Origin: an uncultured Prochlorococcus sp.
GTDB lineage: Bacteria; Cyanobacteriota; Cyanobacteriia; PCC-6307; Cyanobiaceae
Assembly: GCA_902519235.1 (NCBI GenBank)
Contig: CABYJE010000010.1
Span: 1 to 33,732 of the forward strand
DNA: 33,732 nucleotides
Direction: 5' to 3'
Shown: positions 21,117-29,035 of the stretch, one piece after another
How the letters are laid out: every line of letters begins with the position of its first letter
Position numbering within the stretch: position 1 is the stretch's first letter
Program-made: the position numbers and the translations under genes
The notes under the pieces: model-generated
Seen by the model: the letters and a program-made list of their open reading frames with translations, nothing else
What the model was told of the DNA's origin: nothing
Database searches by the model: none

Positions 21117-21461
21117 ATGTCTTATTCCTCAAGAGACGAAATACTTGCATCTTCAAAAGGATGGGTAGCATCTTTTTTAAATTTTCTTCCTGGGTTAGGA
21201 TCGGGGTACTTATATCAAAGAAGATGGAAACCATATTTTTTTACCATAATTACTATTACTGCATGGTTCGCTTTAGGGTTTTTTTTACAAGGAGATTCAG
21301 AACCTTCTCAAAGTGAACAAATAATTGGGATTTCTGGTCTTTTTTTTATATCAATAGTTACAGTTATAGAAGCCAACTTGGCTTTCAAAAAAGCAAGTAA
21401 TAAAACAAAAGCTGAAAAAGAGAAAATAATTTCCTCTAAAAAAAAAGGATGGTTTAAATAA
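21117..21461 (+). CDS. Small two-helix membrane protein (114 aa)
   Basis: Starts MSYSSRDEILASSKGWVASF. The first part (FLNFLPGLGSGYLYQRRWKP) recalls TM2-domain-like membrane proteins with a Gly-rich G..YxG turn and a basic loop. Two or three helices follow (YFFTIITITAWFALGFFL, IIGISGLFFISIVTVI), and the tail is lysine-rich and cytoplasmic. The frame is open to 21051, but the ATG at 21117 is the natural start after the preceding microprotein. Confidence 0.65.
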   Translation: MSYSSRDEILASSKGWVASFLNFLPGLGSGYLYQRRWKPYFFTIITITAWFALGFFLQGDSEPSQSEQIIGISGLFFISIVTVIEANLAFKKASNKTKAEKEKIISSKKKGWFK

Positions 21462-21563
21462 TTCAATAAATTAGGTCTAAAAAAATTTTTAATTAGTTCA
21501 CAGTTTCTCAATTTAAATAAATAATTACCATAAATGATTTTTAAGATAATTTAAAATTTTTTT

Positions 21564-21836
21564 TTAGTTATAAAAAAATAAAATTTCCTTTTCTTTAAGA
21601 CCTTCCCATCCCGAGTCTATTAATAATTGATTCAATGTTTCTTTATCAAAATGCTTAGAACCCGTTTTGACGCATCTATTTCTCATTGATTTTTTAACAC
21701 CACTCCTTTGTCTTTTATTCTCCTTATCTATAATTCTATTGTATAGATCTAGCATTTTTTGAGGGATTGGAGTACCGTCAAGATCAACTCCATTTTCAAT
21801 AGCAAGATCAACAGCCTGCATTCCAATTTTCTTCAT
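21564..21836 (-). CDS. Hypothetical soluble protein (90 aa)
   Basis: Starts MKKIGMQAVDLAIENGVDLD, then GTPIPQKMLDLYNRIIDKEN, a basic stretch (KRQRSGVKKSMRNRCVKTGS) and KETLNQLLIDSGWEGLKEKE. It looks like a well-folded small helical protein; the basic middle could bind nucleic acid. It lies 66 bases to the left of the peroxiredoxin gene's stop, on the same strand. No family recognised. Confidence 0.6.
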   Translation of the reverse strand: MKKIGMQAVDLAIENGVDLDGTPIPQKMLDLYNRIIDKENKRQRSGVKKSMRNRCVKTGSKHFDKETLNQLLIDSGWEGLKEKEILFFYN

Positions 21837-21902
21837 ATATTAAAAAAAGCTGAAACCATAATAAAACAAAAGTTATTAATCTAAAATTCTTTGAATAATA
21901 AT

Positions 21903-22352
21903 TTATTGATTTTGAATTTCCTTAAGTACTCTAATAGCCTCTTTAATGTGTTCAGGACCATTCAATAAATCTCTAAAAATATGCCTAACTGTCCCTTTGC
22001 GATCAATAACATAAGTTACCCTACCATCCATAAAACCTAATACTTTAGGAACTTTAAAAGTTTTCCTAAGAGAGTCATTTGCGTCGCAAAGTAGTGGATA
22101 TTGTAATTTATTTTTATTAGCAAATGCCAAATGACTTGAGGTACTTCCATTACTTACTCCCCAAACTTGCGCCCCTAATACTTTAAATAAGTCATATTTA
22201 TCTCTAAATCCACAAACTTCTATAGTGCAACCAGGCGTATCGTCTTTTGGATAAAAAAACAAAACGAGGGGACTTTTTAATCCCTTATTTGATCTCTTAA
22301 ATCCATTTTGATCCAGTAAAGAAAATTCTGGAATTTTATCTCCAATCTGCAC
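21903..22352 (-). CDS. bcp: Peroxiredoxin Q / bacterioferritin comigratory protein
   Basis: 149 residues, the usual length. It reduces hydrogen and organic peroxides using thioredoxin-type electron donors. The catalytic segment is FFYPKDDTPGCTIEVCGFRD: peroxidatic Cys42 and a resolving Cys47 five residues later, the hallmark of the PrxQ class. Also visible are VWGVSNGSTSSHLAFANKNK, YPLLCD and FMDGRVTYVIDRKGTVRHIF. No signal peptide, so it is cytoplasmic. Confidence 0.93.
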   Translation of the reverse strand: MQIGDKIPEFSLLDQNGFKRSNKGLKSPLVLFFYPKDDTPGCTIEVCGFRDKYDLFKVLGAQVWGVSNGSTSSHLAFANKNKLQYPLLCDANDSLRKTFKVPKVLGFMDGRVTYVIDRKGTVRHIFRDLLNGPEHIKEAIRVLKEIQNQ

Positions 22353-22514
22353 AACAGTTCTTATAAAATCCTATATTAGAGGTTAATATTTTTTTTGTGG
22401 CCTTTAAAGAAAATAACTAATATTAAAGTCAGTTTTTTTGTTTTAAAAGATACTAAAAAATTATTGAAATAAACTAGAGTGAATCAAATAGGGTTAATTT
22501 ATTAATTCAATAAT

Positions 22515-22649
22515 ATGGAATTAATAATTTATATTTCTTTATTTCTTATTCTTTTTTTGGGAGTTATTTTTAATTTAAAAATAACTAATCTTAAAAAAGT
22601 TAAAGAAATACGAAACAAAACTAAAGATTATTCAAAAAAGAATAATTAA
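22515..22649 (+). CDS. Single-helix membrane microprotein (44 aa)
   Basis: One long helix at the start (MELIIYISLFLILFLGVIFN) and a basic tail (KKVKEIRNKTKDYSKKNN), so anchored with its C-terminus in the cytoplasm. It reads between two leftward genes. Function unknown. Confidence 0.5.
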   Translation: MELIIYISLFLILFLGVIFNLKITNLKKVKEIRNKTKDYSKKNN

Positions 22650-22665
22650 ATATGTATTGCTAAGG

Positions 22666-22905
22666 TTAAAATTCAATTTTTTCATTTGGAGTAAATACCG
22701 AGCAATATTTTTTTACTAGATCCTTTGGCTGACTAGTGGAAGAATTAGTTAATTTTAATTTTAGCTTTTCTATAGCCTCATTAGCATTAATCTCAGTGAG
22801 TCGATATCTTGCACACGTATCCAATACTTTAAACATTTTTGTAGTAACGGCTTCAGCTGGATAAATTAGAAAAAAAAGGTAAAAAACAAAAAATAAGTAC
22901 TTCAT
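22666..22905 (-). CDS. Small secreted protein (79 aa)
   Basis: A signal peptide (MKYLFFVFYLFFLIYPAEAV) with a likely cut after AEA, then a short mature part with two cysteines (DTCARYRL and KKYCSVFT) and a helical middle (EINANEAIEKLKLKLT). An upstream in-frame ATG at 22941 would add 12 residues; the ATG at 22905 gives a normal signal peptide. A periplasmic location is inferred; function unknown. Confidence 0.6.
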   Translation of the reverse strand: MKYLFFVFYLFFLIYPAEAVTTKMFKVLDTCARYRLTEINANEAIEKLKLKLTNSSTSQPKDLVKKYCSVFTPNEKIEF

Positions 22906-23081
22906 TTTTTTAAATAGTAAATATTTAGCTAATAGTTTCAATAATTTAGAAAAAATTAATTTAGAAAAAGATTAAAATTTAATAGAATTACCTATTAAGG
23001 GTTGTATCTAGGATTTCTATAAAATAATAATAAAAGAAATTAAGATAAAATAAGTGATAGTAATAAATAATCTCGGTGAAA

Positions 23082-23219
23082 ATGAGAAAATTAATAGACA
23101 AACATAAAACTCTTATAAATTGGTACCAAAAAAAATTCAAATTAAGTGATTATCAATTACTTTGGCTAGTTTTCTTTAAAGGAGTATTAATAACAATAAT
23201 ATTTTTCAAAATTTTCTAA
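23082..23219 (+). CDS. Small membrane protein (45 aa)
   Basis: Starts MRKLIDKHKTLINWYQKKFK, a basic amphipathic part, then LSDYQLLWLVFFKGVLITII and FFKIF, one membrane helix. GGTGA lies just upstream as a possible ribosome binding site. It precedes tatA on the same strand by 90 bases. Function unknown. Confidence 0.5.
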   Translation: MRKLIDKHKTLINWYQKKFKLSDYQLLWLVFFKGVLITIIFFKIF

Positions 23220-23309
23220 TATTAAAAAAGCTGATCCGAGAATGAAATTTTCACATGATTTGACTATATTTAATAGTAGATTTCCTAATTAGTTAAATAG
23301 TTATCAGTT

Positions 23310-23576
23310 ATGAATATTTTTGGTGTAGGTTTGCCTGAAGTTACTGTAATACTTATCTTAGCTCTTTTAATTTTTGGTCCAAAAAAGCTTCCAGAATTAG
23401 GCAAACAGCTTGGTAAAACTTTGAAAAGTCTTAAAAAAGCGTCGAATGAATTTCAAAATGAAATCGACCAAGTTATGAACGATGAAGATAAAGATGAATC
23501 TCCTAAATCTATAGAAAGCAATCAAACCAATGAAATTAATCAAGAAAAAATAGATTCAGAAAACAGCAAAAAATAA
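23310..23576 (+). CDS. tatA: Twin-arginine translocase subunit TatA/E
   Basis: 88 residues. TatA forms the membrane pore of the system that exports folded proteins with twin-arginine signals. The N-terminus (MNIFGVGLPEVTVILILALL) is the short membrane helix, followed by IFGPKKLPELGKQLGKTLKS, the conserved FGPKxLPxLGxxxG hinge and amphipathic helix. The end is acidic and unstructured, as usual. The next gene starts four bases after its stop, so the two likely share a transcript. Confidence 0.93.
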   Translation: MNIFGVGLPEVTVILILALLIFGPKKLPELGKQLGKTLKSLKKASNEFQNEIDQVMNDEDKDESPKSIESNQTNEINQEKIDSENSKK

Positions 23577-23580
23577 TATC

Positions 23581-23973
23581 TTGGACAGGCCCATAACCCC
23601 CATAGACGAATTTGAAAGAGCATTAGATAAAGCTGCTCTTACGAAAGAAGAATATGAATTGATAGACTACATCCGCTATACAAGTGTTTTTACACAACCT
23701 AGTCTTATTAAAGATTTAAAAAGGCCATCAAAACCTCCTCTTTTTTCAGTTCTATGTCAAATTTGCAGAAAAATTGGTTCGGAGATGCCAGATCATTTCA
23801 AAAAAGTAATTGAGTGGTCAAGTGAAATAAGTGATCACAATACAAAATGGGATGCTCATTTAATTTGCGCAGAAGCATTGAATATAGACAAAATCCCATT
23901 AAGTCCTATTCATGGAACAACTTTATTTGATGTTCTGGTTGTACACAAAGAATTATTTCTTGGATTTGATTAA
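23581..23973 (+). CDS. Hypothetical protein downstream of tatA (130 aa)
   Basis: Reads from a TTG four bases after the tatA stop. It starts MDRPITPIDEFERALDKAAL, then TKEEYELIDYIRYTSVFTQP, LFSVLCQICRKIGSEMPDHF and HLICAEALNIDKIPLSPIHG. Soluble, helical, with three cysteines (LCQICRK and LICAE). No domain recognised; the close spacing implies co-expression with tatA but not necessarily a role in export. Confidence 0.65.
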   Translation: MDRPITPIDEFERALDKAALTKEEYELIDYIRYTSVFTQPSLIKDLKRPSKPPLFSVLCQICRKIGSEMPDHFKKVIEWSSEISDHNTKWDAHLICAEALNIDKIPLSPIHGTTLFDVLVVHKELFLGFD

Positions 23974-23974
23974 A

Positions 23975-24292
23975 TTAATCATCTAAAGGCACAGAATCAG
24001 TATCTATAACTTGCGAATCATCATACTTATTTATTTTATTTTCAATCCAGTTATTTATATAACTAACTAAAGGCAACGAACCTCTAAAAATAAAAATAGA
24101 GGTAGGCAAAGCGCTCAATAAACCAACTACAGGACTTTTAAAAAGTAATCTTCCGGCTTTTATGTTAAATAAAATAATAAGTGCGGAGGGAACTATAACT
24201 TTAACTACTGTTTTGAGCGCCTCAAGCCAACCGACACGATATATCCACCATATTAAAATTATGCCAACTACATAGAGGAATAAGTAAGTCAT
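23975..24292 (-). CDS. Small integral membrane protein (105 aa)
   Basis: Starts MTYLFLYVVGIILIWWIYRV, then a second hydrophobic region (TVVKVIVPSALIILFNIKAG) and a third (SPVVGLLSALPTSIFIF), ending in an acidic cytoplasmic or luminal tail (DDSQVIDTDSVPLDD). It converges on the preceding gene with a single base between the stop codons. Not recognised. Confidence 0.6.
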   Translation of the reverse strand: MTYLFLYVVGIILIWWIYRVGWLEALKTVVKVIVPSALIILFNIKAGRLLFKSPVVGLLSALPTSIFIFRGSLPLVSYINNWIENKINKYDDSQVIDTDSVPLDD

Positions 24293-24383
24293 AAAAATAG
24301 TATAATAATTATCTATTTATCTTGTTCTTGCTAAGAAAAAGATTTTATAAATTTCTTTAACATCAATCAATCAAATTCTAGTA

Positions 24384-24599
24384 ATGAGTTTTTCTGAAAT
24401 AAGAAAATTTTTAATTAAGATGCAATCTAATGAAGAATTAAAAAAGCAGGTTACGACATCCTCTACAGCAGATGATGTAGCCCTAATAGGTCAACGCTTA
24501 GGTTATGACTTTTCAGGAGATGATCTCTTAAGATTTAACGGACAAAAAGTTGATAAAGTTACTGTAAGAAAGGTAGATCATCCAGGAGAATACCACTAA
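24384..24599 (+). CDS. Nif11-like leader-peptide domain protein, no core
   Basis: 71 residues starting MSFSEIRKFLIKMQSNEELK, then KQVTTSSTADDVALIGQRLG and YDFSGDDLLRFNG. This is the Nif11/N11P domain used as a leader by many cyanobacterial peptide precursors, including prochlorosins. The tail (QKVDKVTVRKVDHPGEYH) has no cysteine, no Gly-Gly cleavage site and no Thr/Ser-rich core, so it is probably not a lanthipeptide precursor. No LanM-type enzyme is in the window. Role unknown. Confidence 0.75.
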   Translation: MSFSEIRKFLIKMQSNEELKKQVTTSSTADDVALIGQRLGYDFSGDDLLRFNGQKVDKVTVRKVDHPGEYH

Positions 24600-24600
24600 G

Positions 24601-25086
24601 TTAAGACTTAACCCATATTGCAAGCCCTCCGCCCCTGCCTCGAGCACATAACCAATTATCTTTAGTGCTAATTCCTACAAGTGAGAAAAAAGGCATTTTT
24701 TTATCTTCTGGTTTTTCTAATGCCTTATTAAATATATGAAAACTACTAATACTAATTTTCAATTCTTCAAAATAGAAAGCCAATAAAGGTCTAATCCCTT
24801 TTAATTCTGCGCTGCCTGTAAAAGTAATATTTAATAATCCGAAATTAATTGAATTTTTTATTTCATAATTTATTTGATCCTCTTTATTTTTACTTTTCAA
24901 TTCGAGTCTTGCCGACAATACTTGGAGAATCGAACTGGGTATATTTTTGATTTCATCTGACCCCTTTCCCCATACATACTTAAACTTCCATATTCCTAAC
25001 AATTCCTCAAATACAATTCCGCTACCATTTTTTTGGGAATTTTTTTCCAATAGTTTTATCTCATTAATATCAGGAAAGTGTTCCAT
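24601..25086 (-). CDS. Conserved-looking protein, possibly fibrillin-like (161 aa)
   Basis: Starts MEHFPDINEIKLLEKNSQKN. It has ELLGIWKFKYVWGKGSDE near the start, NFGLLNITFTGSAELKGIRP in the middle, and an unusual end, NWLCARGRGGGLAIWVKS. The opening LLGxW and the beta-rich remainder recall the plastid lipid-associated (fibrillin) proteins of cyanobacteria, but the match is weak. An in-frame ATG at 25110 would add eight residues. It converges on the Nif11-like gene. Confidence 0.55.
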   Translation of the reverse strand: MEHFPDINEIKLLEKNSQKNGSGIVFEELLGIWKFKYVWGKGSDEIKNIPSSILQVLSARLELKSKNKEDQINYEIKNSINFGLLNITFTGSAELKGIRPLLAFYFEELKISISSFHIFNKALEKPEDKKMPFFSLVGISTKDNWLCARGRGGGLAIWVKS

Positions 25087-25258
25087 AATAGATTTTAATC
25101 TAAGAATCAAATACTAAGATAACTACATAAAAAATGTTCTTGGTTAAAAATCTCTCCAAAAAGATTTCTTTGTTTCAATATATTTCCAAAACAATAAGTT
25201 TTTGGCACACATAAGGAACAAGATCTCGTTATTATATTTACAAAAAGTAACTAAATTA

Positions 25259-25369
25259 ATGGATTTCATCTCTAAAAGCCAAGGATACATACCTCTGAAA
25301 GCTGTCCCTTACATATTTTTCCTTGCTGTTGTTCTAAGTATTACAACTTCAACTAACACATTTGTTTAA
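25259..25369 (+). CDS. Single-helix membrane microprotein (36 aa)
   Basis: Starts MDFISKSQGYIPLKAVPYIF and continues FLAVVLSITTSTNTFV, one membrane helix. It lies 39 bases before the oxidoreductase gene on the same strand. Function unknown. Confidence 0.5.
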   Translation: MDFISKSQGYIPLKAVPYIFFLAVVLSITTSTNTFV

Positions 25370-25408
25370 AACGCATTATTTTTACGAGAAGAGTTAAGTA
25401 AATATTTA

Positions 25409-26938
25409 ATGGAAAAGTACGATGTTGTAATAATTGGTAGTGGAATAGGTGGATTATGCTGCGGCGCAATTCTAGCTTTATCAGGCAAAACAGTACTTAT
25501 ATGTGAAGCACATACCCAGCCTGGAGGTGTTGCTCACAGTTTTAAAAGGAAAGGTTACACTTTCGAATCAGGTCCTTCATTGTGGAGTGGAATAGGTAAA
25601 TGGCCGACAACTAATCCCCTAGGGCAAATTCTTAAGTTACTTGATGAAGAAGTTGAACTATTTCAATACAAAGGTTGGCAAGTAATTGTCCCAGAAGGCA
25701 ATTTTAATCTTGATGTGGGGGAACAACCTTTTAAACAAACAATTAAAACTTTAAGAGGTGAGAAATCAGTTAAAGAATGGGAATCATTTATTTCCGGAAT
25801 AAAACCTCTTAGCAAGATAATAAATGAAATACCTTTACTCTCATTTTCTCCCGAATCAATAAATTTCTTAGATCTAATAAATTTAACCTCAAAATTTTTA
25901 CCTAATATTAATCAAATACCAAAAATTAATAAAGGCTTTGGGAATTTAGTTAATAATCATCTAGAGGATCCTTTTCTCAGAAATTGGGTTGATTTATTGA
26001 GCTTTTTGATAAGTGGTATGTCAATGCATGATACAAATACAGCTGCGATGGCTACTTTATTTAACGAATGGTTTGAACCGAATTCATACCTTGAATACCC
26101 CAAAGGAGGTAGTGAATCTATCGTAAGAGCCTTAATTAATGGATTTAAAAAAAATGGAGGAGAATTAATTCTTTCTTCGAGAGTAAAGACAATTAACTTC
26201 AATAAAAATTTAGCCACAGGTATAACTCTTAATAATGGTTCTAGTTATAGTTGTGAATCTGTTGTCACGAATACTGATGTTTGGAATTTAAAAAAGTTAA
26301 TTCCAAATGAAATTTCAAAAAAATGGAATACAAAAGTTTTGAACCCTGATAAATGTGATTCTTTCCTTCATATACATCTAGGTTTTGATGCTGGTGGTCT
26401 TGAAAATTTGCCAATACATGCGATACATGTCGATCAGTGGGAAAAAGGTATAACCGCAGAGAGAAATATAGCTGTATTTTCAATCCCATCTGTTTTAGAT
26501 AAAAATATGGCCCCTGCAGGGAAACATGTTCTTCATGGATATACTCCAGCAAATGAACCTTGGGAAATTTGGGAAAGCCTAAATCCAAAGAAACTAGAAT
26601 ATAGAAATTTGAAAGAAGAAAGATGTTCAATATTCCTTAATGCAGTGCGAAAATTCATCCCTGATATAGATGAAAGGATTGATTTAAAGATGCTAGGAAC
26701 CCCAATCACTCATAAAAAATTCACCAATACCTATTGCGGTAGTTACGGCCCTGCATTATCTGCAGCAAAAGGTCTTTTCCCAGGCTGCAAAACTCCAGTG
26801 AAAAATTTATTTACTTGCGGTGCAAGTACATTTCCAGGTATTGGAATTCCTGCTGTTTCAGCAAGTGGCGCTTACGCAGCTGAAAAAATTATTGGTAAAA
26901 AAGAATTTAAAACTCTTCTTAAGAAAATAAATTTATGA
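25409..26938 (+). CDS. Carotenoid isomerase-like FAD oxidoreductase
   Basis: 509 residues, matching the CrtISO/CrtH and phytoene-desaturase-related family. The N-terminal dinucleotide fold is DVVIIGSGIGGLCCGAILAL (G10, G12, G15) with the acidic end of the second strand at CEAHTQPGGVAHSF and the family-typical YTFESGPSLWSG. The C-terminal FAD-binding segment is LFTCGASTFPGIGIPAVSAS. Enzymes of this group isomerise or desaturate carotenoids at the membrane, although some act on other polyenes; it may not be the main CrtH of the organism. A 36-residue microprotein precedes it. Confidence 0.82.
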   Translation: MEKYDVVIIGSGIGGLCCGAILALSGKTVLICEAHTQPGGVAHSFKRKGYTFESGPSLWSGIGKWPTTNPLGQILKLLDEEVELFQYKGWQVIVPEGNFNLDVGEQPFKQTIKTLRGEKSVKEWESFISGIKPLSKIINEIPLLSFSPESINFLDLINLTSKFLPNINQIPKINKGFGNLVNNHLEDPFLRNWVDLLSFLISGMSMHDTNTAAMATLFNEWFEPNSYLEYPKGGSESIVRALINGFKKNGGELILSSRVKTINFNKNLATGITLNNGSSYSCESVVTNTDVWNLKKLIPNEISKKWNTKVLNPDKCDSFLHIHLGFDAGGLENLPIHAIHVDQWEKGITAERNIAVFSIPSVLDKNMAPAGKHVLHGYTPANEPWEIWESLNPKKLEYRNLKEERCSIFLNAVRKFIPDIDERIDLKMLGTPITHKKFTNTYCGSYGPALSAAKGLFPGCKTPVKNLFTCGASTFPGIGIPAVSASGAYAAEKIIGKKEFKTLLKKINL

Positions 26939-27055
26939 ATCAAGTTCTTTTTTATAACTCTACAAATACTTAGTTAAGAAATAAGAATAAAGAAAGCAAA
27001 AACGTTCAATAATGATAATCTTTATCTGAACATAAACTTAACTTATAACTCTTAT

Positions 27056-27259
27056 ATGTTTTTCTTATCAATTCCTCAAGCCTGGCATTTAGTTGGCACT
27101 TGGTCAGAACAACTTCCAAACGAGTCAAATCTTATAGGAATGGGTCAAACAGAATTAATGATGACTTTACATTCAATATTCGTTCCTCTCTTACTTGTAA
27201 TTTCATATTACTTATTCAATAGACTTAATAAAAACCAATCAAAGAAAATTAAAGGATGA
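27056..27259 (+). CDS. Small membrane protein (67 aa)
   Basis: Starts MFFLSIPQAWHLVGTWSEQL, then LIGMGQTELMMTLHSIFVPL and LLVISYYLFNRL, a membrane helix near the end followed by a basic tail (NKNQSKKIKG). It converges on the next gene, 11 bases away. Not recognised. Confidence 0.55.
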   Translation: MFFLSIPQAWHLVGTWSEQLPNESNLIGMGQTELMMTLHSIFVPLLLVISYYLFNRLNKNQSKKIKG

Positions 27260-27270
27260 TAGTTTAAGGT

Positions 27271-27561
27271 TTATTTAGCTGAACTTCTTCTAACTACTTT
27301 TCTGCCTCTAGAAGTATCAACTCCGCTTGAATCTTTATTTTGTGAATTAGTTTCAACATTATCAACATCACTTTTATCCATTTCTGCGCAAACACCTACT
27401 ACCATGGCAGCTTGCATTTGATCTGGTAAATCTCCAATAGTTAATAAGGCCTTTAAAACTAATTGAAGTCGAGTTTGCCGATCTATTTCAGGTCTTAGTT
27501 TTTTTACGGTATTCCAAAGTTCTTGGGTAACTTCTTTTAAAAGTTCTCGATCAACAGCCAA
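27271..27561 (-). CDS. Hypothetical protein with basic tail (96 aa)
   Basis: Starts MAVDRELLKEVTQELWNTVK, then LRPEIDRQTRLQLVLKALLT and GDLPDQMQAAMVVGVCAEMD, a well-ordered helical domain of about 60 residues. The tail is polar and ends in a basic stretch (SRGRKVVRRSSAK) that could bind nucleic acid. It looks conserved in cyanobacteria, but I cannot assign a function. Confidence 0.65.
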   Translation of the reverse strand: MAVDRELLKEVTQELWNTVKKLRPEIDRQTRLQLVLKALLTIGDLPDQMQAAMVVGVCAEMDKSDVDNVETNSQNKDSSGVDTSRGRKVVRRSSAK

Positions 27562-27651
27562 ATTAAATCCTTCTTGTATTTCTACTAATCTAACAAAAAA
27601 TTGGATCTCGTAAAATAATATTCAATAAAAAGATTGTTAGTTAATATTTTT

Positions 27652-27858
27652 TTATCCGAATACAAGTTGCATTTGTTGGTGCAATTCAATCTTCTCTTGC
27701 AAAAGTTTATCATTTTCAATCTTTTTTAGAGTAGAAGTTCTATAAATTTTTTTTTGAATCTTTATTGGAGTATTTTCAAACTTTACATTTTTGCTTATTA
27801 GAAAATTCCACTCTTTTGAATTAAAAGGGGCATAAGGAGAAGATGAAATCACTTTCAT
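27652..27858 (-). CDS. Small basic hypothetical protein (68 aa)
   Basis: Starts MKVISSSPYAPFNSKEWNFL, then SKNVKFENTPIKIQKKIYRT and a charged helix (KIENDKLLQEKIELHQQMQL). Soluble. A perfect 8-bp inverted repeat at 27874-27893 lies 16-35 bases upstream of its start codon, in the promoter position, so regulation at that site is plausible. Confidence 0.55.
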   Translation of the reverse strand: MKVISSSPYAPFNSKEWNFLISKNVKFENTPIKIQKKIYRTSTLKKIENDKLLQEKIELHQQMQLVFG

Positions 27859-27873
27859 GTCTTAATAATACAT

Positions 27874-27893
27874 CTGTACTAATAATAGTACAG
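27874..27893. promoter_or_regulatory. Operator-like inverted repeat
   Basis: CTGTACTA (27874-27881) and TAGTACAG (27886-27893) are perfect reverse complements around ATAA. It lies just upstream of the gene starting at 27858. The spacing does not fit the cyanobacterial LexA box, so the regulator is unknown. Confidence 0.5.
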
Positions 27894-27998
27894 GTTTACT
27901 AATATGCAACAATTGAATCTACTTTTTTTAATTATAAAGTCTCTTTGAGAATGGATTGTTTTTTTTTATCTATTTTGTAGAAATCATAAGTTTGATAA

Positions 27999-28082
27999 AT
28001 GAATAAAAGTATCATGGGTAACTTATTGATCCCTTTTTTTAGTGTCTTAAGACTTTTATTGCTTAAAAACCTCTTAAAATAG
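27999..28082 (+). CDS. Possible membrane microprotein (27 aa)
   Basis: Starts MNKSIMGNLLIPFFSVLRLL and continues LLKNLLK, one amphipathic to hydrophobic helix. There is no clear ribosome binding site. It could be a real microprotein or chance. Confidence 0.35.
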   Translation: MNKSIMGNLLIPFFSVLRLLLLKNLLK

Positions 28083-28158
28083 TCAATTTGTTGAAATTAA
28101 CATTGACAAGATATATTTAGTAATCCTTCCTATAAAAAGAATAATGAATTGATCAAAA

Positions 28159-28467
28159 ATGCTTCTTAGTAATGCAAAAAGACTAAAAATCCAAGGAATA
28201 ATTAAAAGAATTGCTCAAGATAAATCAATTACATTAGAAGAAAGGATATTTGTTGAGAAATTTGCACACCATAATCCGACAATTTCTCTTTGGCTGAAAA
28301 AAGCTAACAGCTTTAGAAGGAATGGTACAAAAAATGATGGAGGGATTGATAACCTCTTACAATCATTTGGGATAGATGGACTAGATAAAGAAAATCATTT
28401 CAACCCTAATGAAGATGATATATCGGATTGGTTTGGCGGTGCTCCTGGTTGGCTAAGGAGAAGCTAG
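28159..28467 (+). CDS. Conserved-looking hypothetical protein (102 aa)
   Basis: Starts MLLSNAKRLKIQGIIKRIAQ, then ITLEERIFVEKFAHHNPTIS and LWLKKANSFRRN, followed by NLLQSFGIDGLDKENHFNP and a distinctive end DDISDWFGGAPGWLRRS. Soluble. The well-formed C-terminal motif suggests selection on the whole frame. A TTGACA at 28105-28110 upstream may belong to its promoter. Not recognised. Confidence 0.65.
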   Translation: MLLSNAKRLKIQGIIKRIAQDKSITLEERIFVEKFAHHNPTISLWLKKANSFRRNGTKNDGGIDNLLQSFGIDGLDKENHFNPNEDDISDWFGGAPGWLRRS

Positions 28468-28740
28468 ATTCATTAATTATTCATTTTGCCCAGGCTATCT
28501 TACACAAATATATACTGATAAAAGATATAAATACCCAAAAAAACCAAGGTATAAATTTAATCGGTACTAAATATTTTTTTGAAAAGGTTTTCATATTTAT
28601 TTTTCTTTTAGAATATTTCTTCATTACCTTTTTTGAAAATAGGTTTAATTGCTCTATTTATAAATTAAACAATATTCGAAACCTCAAAGATATTAAATCA
28701 CTTTAAGTAGATAAACTTAATTAGCCTTAATAATCACAAT

Positions 28741-28881
28741 CTAAGCAACTTTATTTTCAATGTTCCTTGAAAAATTTACTATTTTCGCCTCATCATGATC
28801 TGAATCATTCCAAAATTTTATAAGTCTTTCTAATTCATCAATCCTCTTTTTGGCATTTGCAATTTTTTCAGTAGTTGTCAT
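28741..28881 (-). CDS. Small helical protein (46 aa)
   Basis: Starts MTTTEKIANAKKRIDELERL, then IKFWNDSDHDEAKIVNFSRN. A short coiled-coil-like helix followed by a polar end. No membrane segment. Function unknown. Confidence 0.5.
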   Translation of the reverse strand: MTTTEKIANAKKRIDELERLIKFWNDSDHDEAKIVNFSRNIENKVA

Positions 28882-29035
28882 ATAAAATTTTTATCTATCC
28901 AATTAATGCATGAAAAAAAAATAATTCAATGGTAGTAATAATTTTTAGACTATAAATATTAATTTTTGGTTAATTACTTCAATACATTATAGTTTTCTAG
29001 CGGCTGGGTAATTATACTTAAAGAAAACGAAACTT

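Noticed and set aside
25957-26630. Two minus-strand frames within the carotenoid-isomerase-like gene
   Set aside because: Both are antisense shadows of a clearly conserved oxidoreductase.
28428-28706. 92-residue plus-strand frame overlapping the end of the 28159 gene
   Set aside because: It starts at a TTG inside another gene, overlaps it by 40 bases, and has skewed Ile/Phe/Asn composition typical of noncoding AT-rich DNA.
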